A DNA stretch of 19,239 nt from JANQQZ01 sp039179915 (GCA_039179915.1 JBCDEF010000025.1:1-19239), one strand, 5' to 3'; positions 1 to 8,151 are shown, numbered from the stretch's first letter. The notes: generated from the letters alone by a model not told the origin. Numbers and translations are program-made.

Positions 1-288
1 CTGGAAGTTATCTTCACGCGGGAACAGGTCGACCGGCGTCCCGAACTGGTCGTCGGGGCCGACGGGCTGGCCGAGCAGACTCAGCGAGTACAGGCCATCC
101 GCATCGCCCGTGTTTGCGCCGGCGCTCCCGAGTGAGCCGTCGCCGGCACTGATCTGCGCGAACGAGAACGTCACGCTGTCTTCTGATACAAATCCATTGC
201 TGTCCATCGTGCTCGCGAGGCTGATGGTCTGCCCCTGAGCAGCGCCCGCGGCGGCGATCGCCGCAACGGAAACAAAGCGTGTCAACAT
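1..288 (-). CDS. N-terminal part of an exported protein, cut by the window edge
   Basis: An open frame of 96 codons starts at an ATG at 286-288 and reaches base 1 without a stop, so the gene continues beyond the left edge. The start is preceded by a purine-rich GAGAGAGGGA stretch that can serve as ribosome binding site. Residues 1-20 (MLTRFVSVAAIAAAGAAQGQ) form a signal peptide with a charged N-terminus, an alanine-rich core and an A-x-G/A-x-type cleavage region. The following part is rich in Gly, Ser, Asp and Asn, as in extracellular beta-rich proteins of planctomycetes. I do not recognise the mature domain. From its neighbours (PEP-CTERM-like and dockerin-tailed proteins) it may also carry a C-terminal sorting tail, but that end is outside the window. 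Confidence 0.75.
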   Translation of the reverse strand, partial: MLTRFVSVAAIAAAGAAQGQTISLASTMDSNGFVSEDSVTFSFAQISAGDGSLGSAGANTGDADGLYSLSLLGQPVGPDDQFGTPVDLFPREDNFQ

Positions 289-305
289 ATCGTATCCCTC
301 TCTCG

Positions 306-325
306 TGCTCAGATTTCTCTGAGCA
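306..325 (-). promoter_or_regulatory. Inverted repeat in the leader of the left-edge exported gene
   Basis: A perfect 8-bp inverted repeat, TGCTCAGA and TCTGAGCA, separated by TTTC, lies 18 nt upstream of the ATG at 288. As RNA it would form an 8-bp stem with a 4-nt loop just before the ribosome binding site; as DNA it could be an operator. It has no T-tract, so it is not a standard terminator. The function is inferred only from position. Confidence 0.35.
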
Positions 326-368
326 GGTTGAAATACCTACGTGGCCCGATGTCTCACTGCGGGCCATC

Positions 369-390
369 AAAAAGATAGCACCGTGCTATC
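369..390 (-). terminator. Intrinsic terminator after the PEP-CTERM-like gene
   Basis: On the minus strand a perfect inverted repeat (GATAGCAC / GTGCTATC around one central base; 7-bp stem with a 3-nt loop when folded) is followed at once by TTTTT (369-373 read as A on the plus strand). It lies 65 nt after the stop codon at 456-458. This is the clearest Rho-independent terminator in the window, and it separates that gene from the exported gene at 1-288. Confidence 0.85.
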
Positions 391-455
391 ACGAAGGCGG
401 CACAGGGCCGCGAGACCCGGTGCCGCTCCTCCGCTCCCCCCTCACAGGTGAGCGA

Positions 456-1376
456 TCAGCGGCGACGGCGCGAGGTGGCCAGTCCGGCGAGACCCAGCAG
501 CGCAGTCGCGGCGGGGGCGGGCACCACAGTCACGGCCGCCGTCACGTCACCGGCAGAGTACTGCAGCCACGTGCCGGTGAAGTCCGCGAACGGATCCGCG
601 ATCGGGCTGCCGCCCGGCTCACGGCCGTCGAGGATCGTGCCCAAGGCGATCTCGGCCCGGACATCGCCGACGGTCGTGTCGAGGACCGTGCCGCCCGGGA
701 ACGCGGTCAGCGGCGTGTTGAAGCCGTACGGCGCGACATCGGCGGCGCCGCTCGCGATGTCAAACGCGCCGGTCTGCGTGAACGAGCCGTTCCCCGAGAT
801 CGACAAGTCCTCGAGGCTTAGCGGGTTGAAGCGGAAGTCGAACGAGTTGAGGGTGTCCTCACCCTGGTTGTAGCTGATGCTCACGGGCACGCCGTTCTCG
901 ACGACCAGCGTGCCGGTGCCGAAGAAGCCGGTGGTGGTGACGCCGACCTCGTCGGTCGTGGTGCTGTCGACGGTCCGCGGCAGGAGGATTTTGGTGTTCG
1001 CGTTGACGCCCTGGGCGTTGCCCGTGCCAAGCCGAGTAGTGAAGGCCTCGATCCGCTCGAGGATCGGCGTGTGCAGGAAGAACTGGACGTCCGGATCGCT
1101 GCCGGCGCCGGGGCCGAAGGTGAACGTCTGCGTGCCCGGGATGCTCGGATCGAAGTTCTTGACGATGAACTGGCCGTCGAACTTCGCGAGGTCGCCGTTG
1201 GCAGCGATCGCGCTTCCGAGGGGCGTGGAAGGATTGAACGGATCCTGGCTCGCCGGTCCGAAGTACTGGGTCAGATCGCCGACAAAGCTCACGCTGAGCA
1301 CATCGGCGGAGGCCGAGGCGCCCGCGAATGCGGCGAGGAGAACGGCTGCGGAGCGTGAAGAAACAAACTGAAGCAT
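456..1376 (-). CDS. Exported protein with PEP-CTERM-like C-terminal sorting signal
   Basis: The 306-residue product starts with MLQFVSSRSAAVLLAAFAGASASA, a signal peptide with an A-S-A cleavage site. It ends at about 284-306 with VVPAPAATALLGLAGLATS followed by RRRR: a Val-Pro-x-Pro box, a short hydrophobic helix and a basic tail, the layout of PEP-CTERM sorting signals, which in known systems are processed by exosortase-type enzymes. The ATG at 1374-1376 is chosen over an upstream in-frame ATG at 1448 because GGGAGGA sits about 6 nt before it and the signal peptide begins there. The body (25-280) is Gly/Thr/Phe-rich and probably beta-structured; I do not recognise a domain. A Fur-like palindrome is centred 55 nt upstream of the start and a terminator follows the gene, so it is probably monocistronic. 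The mature function is unknown. Confidence 0.85.
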   Translation of the reverse strand: MLQFVSSRSAAVLLAAFAGASASADVLSVSFVGDLTQYFGPASQDPFNPSTPLGSAIAANGDLAKFDGQFIVKNFDPSIPGTQTFTFGPGAGSDPDVQFFLHTPILERIEAFTTRLGTGNAQGVNANTKILLPRTVDSTTTDEVGVTTTGFFGTGTLVVENGVPVSISYNQGEDTLNSFDFRFNPLSLEDLSISGNGSFTQTGAFDIASGAADVAPYGFNTPLTAFPGGTVLDTTVGDVRAEIALGTILDGREPGGSPIADPFADFTGTWLQYSAGDVTAAVTVVPAPAATALLGLAGLATSRRRR

Positions 1377-1422
1377 GTCTTTCCTCCCTCGATCATCGCT
1401 GATCGGATGACAGTAATTGCAA

Positions 1423-1439
1423 TTGAGACTCAGTCTCAA
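1423..1439. promoter_or_regulatory. Fur-like operator upstream of the PEP-CTERM-like gene
   Basis: TTGAGACTCAGTCTCAA is a perfect 8-1-8 palindrome centred on C1431, 55 nt upstream of the start codon at 1376. Its form and its TTGAGA half sites resemble Fur boxes of the TTGAGAATnATTCTCAA type. On the minus strand TTGAGA is followed 18 nt later by TACTGT, so the site could overlap a -35 element and act as a repressor site. A 19-of-20 match recurs at 3604-3623. Assignment to Fur is inference. Confidence 0.65.
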
Positions 1440-1556
1440 CAAGGCCAAGATTAGGCGTCAGCCGTTCTGAAAACAAGCAATGGTCTCTTCAAACCCGCGG
1501 TGTGGAGCTCGATTCGAGCATGGCACGAGCCATTTCCAGCTGATTCGGCCTAGCCG

Positions 1557-2426
1557 CTACGGGATCCCGCCGTCCCACCAGCGGTTGTTGGCGGTTTCAC
1601 CCTCGAACAGGTCACCGAGCAACAGCCTGCGCTCGTTGGCGTCGGATTCCTCGAGGCGGATCGGTTTCGTGCTCGCGTGGCCGTCCGCCCAGAGCGCGTT
1701 CGCGGCCGCCTTGTGCCGACCGTGCACCGATGCCTCGCTGGAGTCGGGCGACGATCCCGCACGCAGCCGGTAGTTGTCCGCGACGGGCGGCTGGATCTCG
1801 AACTCGATCGTGAACCGCAGCTCGGTGCTCACCTCCCGGTCGTAGACCGCAGAGTCGGCGATCAGGATGGTCTCCGACGGGCTCTGCAGATCGGAGATCT
1901 TGAAGCCGACCCACCGAGACGGACCCCGGCGGCTTGGCACGCCGAGCATCCGGCCGTTGTAGGCGTAATCGATCTGCGGCAGGTTCGGCAGCGCATCGAC
2001 GGTGTAGAACCGATCGAGCCAGTCTTCGGGCGGATCCCACGACGGGCAGGCGCCGATCGCGTCAACATCGCCGAGAAACGGCCCGATGAAGCTCTCGCCG
2101 AAGACCTCGGTGATCGAGCCGGGCACGTTGGCCGCGCACCAGGCCCGCTGTGCGCCGGACAGCCCGGTCGGCGTGACGAGATTGTCGTCGGAGTACGTGT
2201 GCGGCGGGAGTTGATCCTTGTACTCGTTGGCGTACCCCCGAAACGCGACACCGATCTGCCGCTGGTTCGACAGGCACGCGATGGACTGTGCGGTCTGTCG
2301 AGCGGATCCGAGCGATGGAAGCAGAATCCCGATCAGCAGCGCGATAATCGCGATGACGACCAGAAGCTCGATCATCGTAAAGCCGTTGCGGTGTTGCGCC
2401 TGGAAATCGAATCCAGCGTGCTTCAT
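1557..2426 (-). CDS. Pseudopilin-like protein with prepilin N-terminus and H-x9-DG motif
   Basis: This 289-residue protein has a type IV prepilin leader, MKHAGFDFQAQHRNG, predicted to be cut after Gly15. Next come FTMIELLVVIAIIALLIG (Glu at mature position 5, then the hydrophobic assembly helix, about 16-38) and an LPSLGSAR segment. Near the C-terminus His238 and Asp248-Gly249 form the H-x9-DG motif of the planctomycete pseudopilin family related to DUF1559. Such proteins are processed by a prepilin peptidase and built into type II secretion-like pseudopili; that role is family knowledge. The ATG at 2424-2426 is chosen because it places the cleavage site at a normal distance; an in-frame ATG at 2477 would lie inside the preceding gene. 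The ribosome binding site is weak, and the 13-nt gap after the dockerin gene suggests translational coupling. The substrate is unknown. Confidence 0.9.
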   Translation of the reverse strand: MKHAGFDFQAQHRNGFTMIELLVVIAIIALLIGILLPSLGSARQTAQSIACLSNQRQIGVAFRGYANEYKDQLPPHTYSDDNLVTPTGLSGAQRAWCAANVPGSITEVFGESFIGPFLGDVDAIGACPSWDPPEDWLDRFYTVDALPNLPQIDYAYNGRMLGVPSRRGPSRWVGFKISDLQSPSETILIADSAVYDREVSTELRFTIEFEIQPPVADNYRLRAGSSPDSSEASVHGRHKAAANALWADGHASTKPIRLEESDANERRLLLGDLFEGETANNRWWDGGIP

Positions 2427-2439
2427 CGTTACAGTTCCG

Positions 2440-3504
2440 TCATGGGCAGCCCTGGCCGAATGCCGACACCCAGGCAAAGAAGTCCGACCCGTTGCAGAAC
2501 GTGTCCCCGTTTACATCGCACTCGGGGGCCTGGCCGCCGAAGGCCGAGACCCAAGCGAAGAAGTCCGAGCCGTTGCAGAAGGTATCGTCGTTGACGTCGC
2601 ACGGGCAGTCTGTACCGATGCTGAATGTGCCTACTGCGTCGATGGTTGCGGTCCGGTTGAGGATCAGCCGCACATCCGACGCGACGAAGACGCCGTCTTG
2701 GCCATCGATGTCGAAGGCGAATGTGGACCCGCTGAACGTCAGGGTTCCTTCGGCGAAGAGGCTGTCCTGTATCTGGACAAACGCGGCGAGGGTCGACGCC
2801 AGTTCGACGTCGACGACCAGATCGATCGACGTCAGCACGCCGTCTTCAAAGGTCAGCCCGGTGCCGGTCTGATCCAGAATCTCGAACTCGACGACATTCG
2901 CCGCCTCGTTCCGGTTCGACCGCCCCGCCGGGCCGAACGGGCCGATGTCTGCTCCCGGGATAATCTCGGAACGGTTGGTCGACTGGAACTCGGTGCCGTC
3001 GAGCAGCAGCGTGACATCCGAAGCGGGGATGAATTCAGTGCCGACACCGGTCAGCACGCTCGCGTCGAACTCGATGTCGCCGATGTCGGTCTCGGCGAAG
3101 TCGGCGTCCTCGGTCACCGCTTCGATGAACGTGACGCCGGGCAGCCCAGCCTCCGACGCAGGCCGCAGTTCACCGACCGACTGGAAATCCTCGAACCCGT
3201 TCGAGTGCAGCGGGTCCGGGTAGTTCAAGCCGAACCGGTACGGCTCAACATACATGATCCAGATGTTCGTAGGTATGTTGGGGTTGACATACGCCGGGTA
3301 GTCAAAAAACTTCTCGTTGAGCGGGTTGCGGTCGATGTTGTCGAGGGTCTGGTTGCCCTCCTGGTTGAGAGCGACCGTTGCCAGGTAGCCGTCAGCGTCG
3401 GTGCCGCTGACTTCGAACGAGACAATGTCCTGCGCGGATACGGTGCCGCAGGCAGCACTCACAGCGGCTGCGGACGAAACCGCGGTCAACGTAAACTGGC
3501 GCAT
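2440..3504 (-). CDS. Exported protein with C-terminal GC-type dockerin pair
   Basis: The 354-residue product begins with a signal peptide (MRQFTLTAVSSAAAVSAACG... to about A-S-A-Q at 20-25) and ends with two near-identical 27-residue units at 302-328 and 329-354. Each holds a D-V-N-x-D-T-F-C-N-G-S-D-F calcium-loop-like motif, followed by FAWVSAFG. This is the GC-type dockerin tail known on planctomycete exported proteins, thought to anchor or sort them. The middle (25-300) is acidic and beta-like; I do not recognise it. The ATG at 3502-3504 is preceded by GAGGTGGAG at good spacing. A Fur-like site lies 111 nt upstream, and the pseudopilin gene follows after 13 nt, so the two form a unit and the pseudopilin may serve export of this protein. 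The two units differ mainly at D/G in the loop. Confidence 0.88.
   Translation of the reverse strand: MRQFTLTAVSSAAAVSAACGTVSAQDIVSFEVSGTDADGYLATVALNQEGNQTLDNIDRNPLNEKFFDYPAYVNPNIPTNIWIMYVEPYRFGLNYPDPLHSNGFEDFQSVGELRPASEAGLPGVTFIEAVTEDADFAETDIGDIEFDASVLTGVGTEFIPASDVTLLLDGTEFQSTNRSEIIPGADIGPFGPAGRSNRNEAANVVEFEILDQTGTGLTFEDGVLTSIDLVVDVELASTLAAFVQIQDSLFAEGTLTFSGSTFAFDIDGQDGVFVASDVRLILNRTATIDAVGTFSIGTDCPCDVNDDTFCNGSDFFAWVSAFGGQAPECDVNGDTFCNGSDFFAWVSAFGQGCP
2443..2601 (-). repeat. Tandem dockerin-coding repeat, two units of about 81 bp
   Basis: Unit one covers 2521-2601 and unit two 2443-2520. They code the same 22-residue stretch with one change (Asp/Gly in the calcium loop). Synonymous differences between the units show the duplication is not very recent, while the protein sequence has been kept. 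Confidence 0.8.
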
Positions 3505-3606
3505 GATCTCCACCTCTTCATTCAACCGGAACAGCCCCGCGCGGCATGATGCCCAGCGCGAGCCACTCGGCATGGTTTTCAAAACACAGTCGATACAACT
3601 CGCCAA

Positions 3607-3623
3607 TTGAGAATCAGTCTCAA
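3607..3623. promoter_or_regulatory. Fur-like operator upstream of the dockerin/pseudopilin unit
   Basis: TTGAGAATCAGTCTCAA is an 8-1-8 palindrome with one mismatch, centred on C3615, 111 nt upstream of the start at 3504. With its flank, 3604-3623 matches 1420-1439 at 19 of 20 bases. The match between two separate promoter regions supports one shared regulator; a Fur-family protein is inferred from resemblance. Confidence 0.65.
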
Positions 3624-3637
3624 TACTGTACGCCTTT

Positions 3638-3659
3638 GGCCTGGCGGATCAAGCAGGCC
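3638..3659 (-). terminator. Possible hairpin after the ABC permease gene
   Basis: GGCCTG and CAGGCC form a 6-bp stem with a 10-nt loop, 24 nt after the stop of the permease gene (3683-3685). There is no T-tract on the minus strand, so it is at best a weak or Rho-assisted terminator. It sits just upstream of the Fur-like site at 3607. Confidence 0.3.
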
Positions 3660-3682
3660 GGTTCGCGTGGAAGAGACCAAAA

Positions 3683-6600
3683 TCAGAACCGCTGCTCGTT
3701 GTCTCGCGGCTTTGGGTCCGGTAGCAAGAGCATCGGATCGATGCCGACCCGGTGCGGGCGTTCATCAAACGTCCAGCGACGCTCGATGGCCGCAGCCTCG
3801 GGCGTGAGCCGCTCGCGGTGCATCACCGAACCTGGCCCGTACTCGTCGTCGCGATAAACAACGATGTCGACGGGGGTGTCCATCGGGATCGACTCGGTCT
3901 CGCCCCAACCGGTCGTCCGCATCTGTGTCGCGCTGAACGCGGCCCGGGCTTGCCACCGGCCGTCGTCCGCCGCGGTGACCTCGGCCTCGGTCACGGCCAG
4001 GGACCAGGTTGTGATCTGCCGGAAGATCGTGTCGATATGCCCGCGATGCTCGGGGGGGAGGGCCCCCTCGAGGTGCAGTGCGAAGTCCTCGGCCGTCGGG
4101 AACGGCGCGGGGCGGTACCGCCACTCATCCAGGAACGACGCGAAGACGCGCTCGAGGGCAGCAGGCCCGCCGATCAGGTCCGCGAGGTAGAGCATCTGCC
4201 CGCCGCCCTTGGCTCGGAGCATCGTCGAGTCTTTAAACTCGTCGATGAAAGGGGCTTCTTCGTCGATCAACGAGCTTCGGCTGCGGAAGGCCTCGAGCAG
4301 GTGCTGCATCCGCCGTTGGCGGTCGAGCTCCGACGGGCGCCGCTGATGGAGATACAGCTGCGCGGACCAGAACGGCAGGCCGGCGTGAACGACCTTCGCG
4401 CCTGCGACGTTGGCCGGGATGATCTGGTCGCCGAACCAGGTCATGCCCATCATGTGGGCGGCCATCTCGTGGAGATCCTCGCCGCCGCTCGCCCGAACAT
4501 TGGTCTTCCAGCCGAGGATCTCGCTCGCGAAGCCCATGCCCGATCGGACTCCCATCCCATCGAAATGCAGCGACTGCTCAACCATGCGGAACTCGTCGAA
4601 GGGCGCAGGCCCGTACCGATCCTGGAAGTGCTCGATCGCGTCGAGCAACGCCTCTGCGAACGGCTCGAGCGCGTGCGTGTGGTCGGCGTCGTGCGCCATC
4701 AGCACATCGGGAACACCCGGCCGCGTGAACCGAGACTCCACGAGCCGCCCCGAAACCAGCGTCGCCCAGCCCCGGCTCGGCCGTTCGATCACGTACCGAA
4801 ACCCGCGCCTGCCGGTCTCGTCTGTCCACGACTCGACGAGCGCACCCGGGTGGTACACCGTCTGATCCGGGTCGGTGGTGATGGCCATCTCCAGCCGGCG
4901 GACCCAGTCGAGATGGAACGTCGCGTGCGCCTGGCCGATGCCGATGCTTGGGTCCGGCGGCGACCATTCGGGGTCGAGACCGAACTTCCGCCGCTTCCAG
5001 GCCGGCTTGTGCTCGACGCGGTCCGTGTAGCCGACCGCGGGCATCAGCTGGATGTTCAAGAGCGATGTGCCGTTGCCGAGGACCTCGGTCGGTGCCACCT
5101 CGGGCACGCCGTCGTTCTTGGCGTGCACGGCGAACCCCGTCGGCGGCGCCCACGAGGTTTCGAATCGCATCGCCGTCTCTTCGCCCGGGGCAAGCGGTGG
5201 ATCCAGGTAGATGACGCGGGCGTTGAGCACCTCGTCCGTTTCCGAAACAACGCCGCCGGGTATCTCGAGCGCGTCAACGCTGAGCCACGGCTCGGCGAGC
5301 ACGAGCACCCGATCGATCGCGATGTTGTGCGGGTTGGCGAGCGTGAATGTGCCGCGCAGCTCGAACCGCCGCTCGCCGGGGTAGAGATCCAGTTGCGCAG
5401 TCATCTCGACGACCCTGGGCTGAGGCACGTTCCGCCATTCGTCGCCGTAAGCGTGCTCGACGCTGGCTTTCATCGCGTCGTCGTTGATGCGGGGCCAGGT
5501 GGCGTTGACCGTCGACTGCCACCAGATGTGCGAACCGATCGAGGCGAACGCCAGCAGTACGACCCCCGCGAGCCCGCCGCCTTTCGAGAGGAGCCTCGCG
5601 GGGAGCAGCCGGAAGCCGGGCGGATTCTCGTAGCCGCGCGAAAAAGCGAGCCCGCCAACGATTGCGATTAAGACGGCACCGAGCCCCCAGTACAGCAGCA
5701 TCCAGAGGTGGGCCTCCCAGAAGTGCCCGTAGCCGTCCATCAACGAGTACCAGAAAAAGCTGCTCCGCCCGTATCGATAGAGAGGGTGATGCAGACCGAG
5801 CGCGTCGAGCCCGACCTCGGACAGATACGCAAGCATCACGACGCCTATCGCAATGTAGCGCCGTCCGATGAGGACCTGCGTCGTCAGCGCGAGAACAGAC
5901 AGAAAGACGTAGTACGGCGCCGTCATGACGAAGCTGTCGGTCAGGTACAAGCCGGGCTCGAAGTCGTAGTAGCCATTGACAGTCTGGTAGAGCACCCCCA
6001 CCGCGATCGAGACGGCCCAGAAGACCGCAACCACACCGATGAGTGCGAACAGCTTGGCCGTGTACCTGTGCCAGTCCCGCGTCGGCAGGACATCAAGCGC
6101 CGCATCGACCCGGTTCGCCCGCTCGCGCCAGATCAGGTCGCCCGAAAGCCACACGATCGCGAGCACGAGGATCTTGTCGAAGTAGAACCCGGTGTTGTGG
6201 ACCAGCAGATCGGTGCTCGGCAGCGAGAATCGGTGCGTGACTGCGCTAGCGGCCGACCACCAGAGCGAGACCGCAAGCAGCACGAGCACGAGCACCGCGC
6301 CCGGCGTCCGTCGGATCGTCCGCAGCTCCCAGGCCAGCATCGTGCCGAACACGCCCAGCCATGACGGCATCGTTCGACCTGCGCCCGATCCAGAACGCGA
6401 TCGCCTCAAAGCCGAGCCGGCTCGCGGCAGCCGCTCACGCATGGGGAACCCAGCAACGCCAACGCCGATGAGCACGACGGTGACGCCGAGCCAGATGATC
6501 CGATTGACTAGCAGGAGCCCGGCGAGCGGCGGAAAGAGGTTGTTGTTCTCAGCGACGGTGCGGCTCATTACGAACTCGGCCGATGCGATGCTGCCAAACG

Positions 6601-7246
6601 GGTCGAGCAGCGCGGCCGCCGTGAAAATGTCGTGGCGGAGCACGTCCTGGCCGAGCACCATCCGGACGGTGATCCATGCCGAGACCAGAAGGACCGCGGC
6701 TCCGTAGGCCGCTGCCTGGCTCTGCATACGGGACGCGACAGCAAAAGCAACCGCAGAGACGAGCAGAAAGTTGGGGATGATGAAGATCGTTGCGGCCGCG
6801 GTGTAGTGATCGATCGCGAGCGGCCCGACGAACTCCGGAGCGATCCCCGGCGCGAGCGAACCGATCATGACGCCCGGGATGAACAGAAGCCCCGAAAGCA
6901 GCACAAGCGCGGCGGCAACCAGAAACCGCCCCAGTGCCAGCGTACTTCGACTAGCGCCGGTCGTCAGGACCGTACCGGCTACGCGATTGGCTCGGTCCCT
7001 CGAGAAAGGCTCTGAGATTAGCCCCGCCGCGACGAGCACACCGAGCAGGCTGTAGATGATCGCACGCGTGGCGATCTGGTCCGCGCCGTTGATCAACATG
7101 CCGCCCTCGGCGGACCAGCCGGCCTGAACAGTGTCGCCGACCGCGAGCAGGAAGTACGCCGCGAGGCAGAACCAGACAAACGGCCTGCGGCGCTGCAGCC
7201 GCCATTCGTTGTGTATTTGAGCCAGGAGCGGCATGCTCGACATCAC
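3683..7246 (-). CDS. ABC-2-type permease fused to a degenerate M1 aminopeptidase-like domain
   Basis: The 1187-residue product has about 12 membrane segments in residues 1-575, arranged as two ABC-2 permease units, the second starting near 305. A long soluble part (about 576-1187) resembles the gluzincin/M1 domain of the family 'ABC transporter permease/M1 family aminopeptidase'. The expected HExxH-x18-E site is degraded: aligned on W937-F-G, the motif reads H931-M-M-G-M, and the later Glu is Ala955 (G-A-K-V-V-H-A-G-L). So the general base and two zinc ligands are gone; a nearby H926-E-M-A-A-H has the wrong spacing. The likely start is GTG at 7246, overlapping the ATPase stop by 4 nt (GTGA), with GGAAGG 9 nt upstream; the next codon, ATG 7243, is the alternative. 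With the ATPase it should form an exporter; the substrate is unknown. Confidence 0.88.
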   Translation of the reverse strand: MMSSMPLLAQIHNEWRLQRRRPFVWFCLAAYFLLAVGDTVQAGWSAEGGMLINGADQIATRAIIYSLLGVLVAAGLISEPFSRDRANRVAGTVLTTGASRSTLALGRFLVAAALVLLSGLLFIPGVMIGSLAPGIAPEFVGPLAIDHYTAAATIFIIPNFLLVSAVAFAVASRMQSQAAAYGAAVLLVSAWITVRMVLGQDVLRHDIFTAAALLDPFGSIASAEFVMSRTVAENNNLFPPLAGLLLVNRIIWLGVTVVLIGVGVAGFPMRERLPRAGSALRRSRSGSGAGRTMPSWLGVFGTMLAWELRTIRRTPGAVLVLVLLAVSLWWSAASAVTHRFSLPSTDLLVHNTGFYFDKILVLAIVWLSGDLIWRERANRVDAALDVLPTRDWHRYTAKLFALIGVVAVFWAVSIAVGVLYQTVNGYYDFEPGLYLTDSFVMTAPYYVFLSVLALTTQVLIGRRYIAIGVVMLAYLSEVGLDALGLHHPLYRYGRSSFFWYSLMDGYGHFWEAHLWMLLYWGLGAVLIAIVGGLAFSRGYENPPGFRLLPARLLSKGGGLAGVVLLAFASIGSHIWWQSTVNATWPRINDDAMKASVEHAYGDEWRNVPQPRVVEMTAQLDLYPGERRFELRGTFTLANPHNIAIDRVLVLAEPWLSVDALEIPGGVVSETDEVLNARVIYLDPPLAPGEETAMRFETSWAPPTGFAVHAKNDGVPEVAPTEVLGNGTSLLNIQLMPAVGYTDRVEHKPAWKRRKFGLDPEWSPPDPSIGIGQAHATFHLDWVRRLEMAITTDPDQTVYHPGALVESWTDETGRRGFRYVIERPSRGWATLVSGRLVESRFTRPGVPDVLMAHDADHTHALEPFAEALLDAIEHFQDRYGPAPFDEFRMVEQSLHFDGMGVRSGMGFASEILGWKTNVRASGGEDLHEMAAHMMGMTWFGDQIIPANVAGAKVVHAGLPFWSAQLYLHQRRPSELDRQRRMQHLLEAFRSRSSLIDEEAPFIDEFKDSTMLRAKGGGQMLYLADLIGGPAALERVFASFLDEWRYRPAPFPTAEDFALHLEGALPPEHRGHIDTIFRQITTWSLAVTEAEVTAADDGRWQARAAFSATQMRTTGWGETESIPMDTPVDIVVYRDDEYGPGSVMHRERLTPEAAAIERRWTFDERPHRVGIDPMLLLPDPKPRDNEQRF

Positions 7247-8151
7247 GCCGTGGAGCCTTCCAGCTTGCTCTGCTCACTCGCCGTCGGATCGCCGATGTAA
7301 AGGTTGTACAGGTCTTCGAGATCGGGCTCGGCCGGTTCGAAGCCCTCGGCGCGGAGGTCGTCACCGAAGGCTCGCAAGAGCAGTTCGCCCGAGTCCGGCC
7401 GCCACGAGAGGAGCCGGTACTTGGCCTGGGCTTCATCGATCGCCTCGAGGCCGACGTGCCTGGACCAAACCTTGCCTGCCAGTCCCGCGACGAGCAACCC
7501 GGGGTCGCCCTGCAGCTTGATCTGGCCCTCCTCCAAGAGGGCCATCTGTGAGCAGAGCCCCGCAACATCCTCGACAATGTGCGACGAGATCAACAGCACG
7601 CAGCCCTCGGCCGCCTCGGCGAGCATGGTCTGGAACCGGCGTCGCTCGGTCGGGTCGAGGCCCGCGGTTGGCTCATCGACGATGACCAGCCGCGGCTGGA
7701 TCAGGAAAACCGTCGCGATGCCAAACCGCTGCCGCATGCCCCCGGAATACGTATCGAGTCTTCTGTGTGCGACATCGGCGAGGTTCACGCGCTCAAGTTG
7801 CTCACCGATGACCTCGCGGCGCCGCCGGCCAGGCCCGATGCAGCGCAGCCCCGCGAGGTAATCGAGCATCTCCCATGCCGTCACTCTGGGGTGCACACCG
7901 GCATCCTGCGGCAAGTACCCGATGACCTCCCTCGCTCGCATCGGCTCACCGAGCAAGTCGATGCCGTCCAGCGTCGCGGTGCCCGATGTCGGCTGCTGAA
8001 GCGTCGCGAGCGTGCGCATCAGCGTCGATTTCCCGGCACCATTCGGACCGAGGAGGCCGAACATGCCGTTGTCGATGGTCAGGTCGACTTCAGTGAGAGC
8101 GCGGACACCGTCACGCCCGTACGTCTTTGACAAGCCCTCAACCACAAGCAT
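7243..8151 (-). CDS. ABC transporter ATP-binding protein
   Basis: The 302-residue nucleotide-binding subunit has all expected motifs: Walker A G35-PNGAGKS-T43, a Q-loop in LPQDAG, signature S136-GGM, Walker B ending D159-E160-P, and switch H191. It resembles ATPases of drug or lipid exporters paired with ABC-2 permeases and should power the large permease encoded just downstream, with which it overlaps by 4 nt. The ATG at 8149-8151 has AAGGAAGGG about 8 nt upstream. After about residue 210 a C-terminal extension of about 90 residues follows, common in ATPases of ABC-2 exporters. It acts at the cytoplasmic face of the membrane. The substrate cannot be told from sequence. Confidence 0.93.
   Translation of the reverse strand: MLVVEGLSKTYGRDGVRALTEVDLTIDNGMFGLLGPNGAGKSTLMRTLATLQQPTSGTATLDGIDLLGEPMRAREVIGYLPQDAGVHPRVTAWEMLDYLAGLRCIGPGRRRREVIGEQLERVNLADVAHRRLDTYSGGMRQRFGIATVFLIQPRLVIVDEPTAGLDPTERRRFQTMLAEAAEGCVLLISSHIVEDVAGLCSQMALLEEGQIKLQGDPGLLVAGLAGKVWSRHVGLEAIDEAQAKYRLLSWRPDSGELLLRAFGDDLRAEGFEPAEPDLEDLYNLYIGDPTASEQSKLEGSTA

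Noticed and set aside
1507..1519. Palindrome GCTCGATTCGAGC after the pseudopilin gene as a terminator
   Set aside because: The stem is only five pairs with a three-base loop and there is no T-tract.
2218..3549. Plus-strand open frame of 443 codons
   Set aside because: It is antisense to the dockerin gene, whose signal peptide and repeats are clear.
3752..5671. Long plus-strand open frame of 639 codons opposite the permease
   Set aside because: It is antisense to the well-supported permease/M1-like gene, has an Arg/Pro-rich composition typical of a GC-rich shadow frame, and shows no domain.
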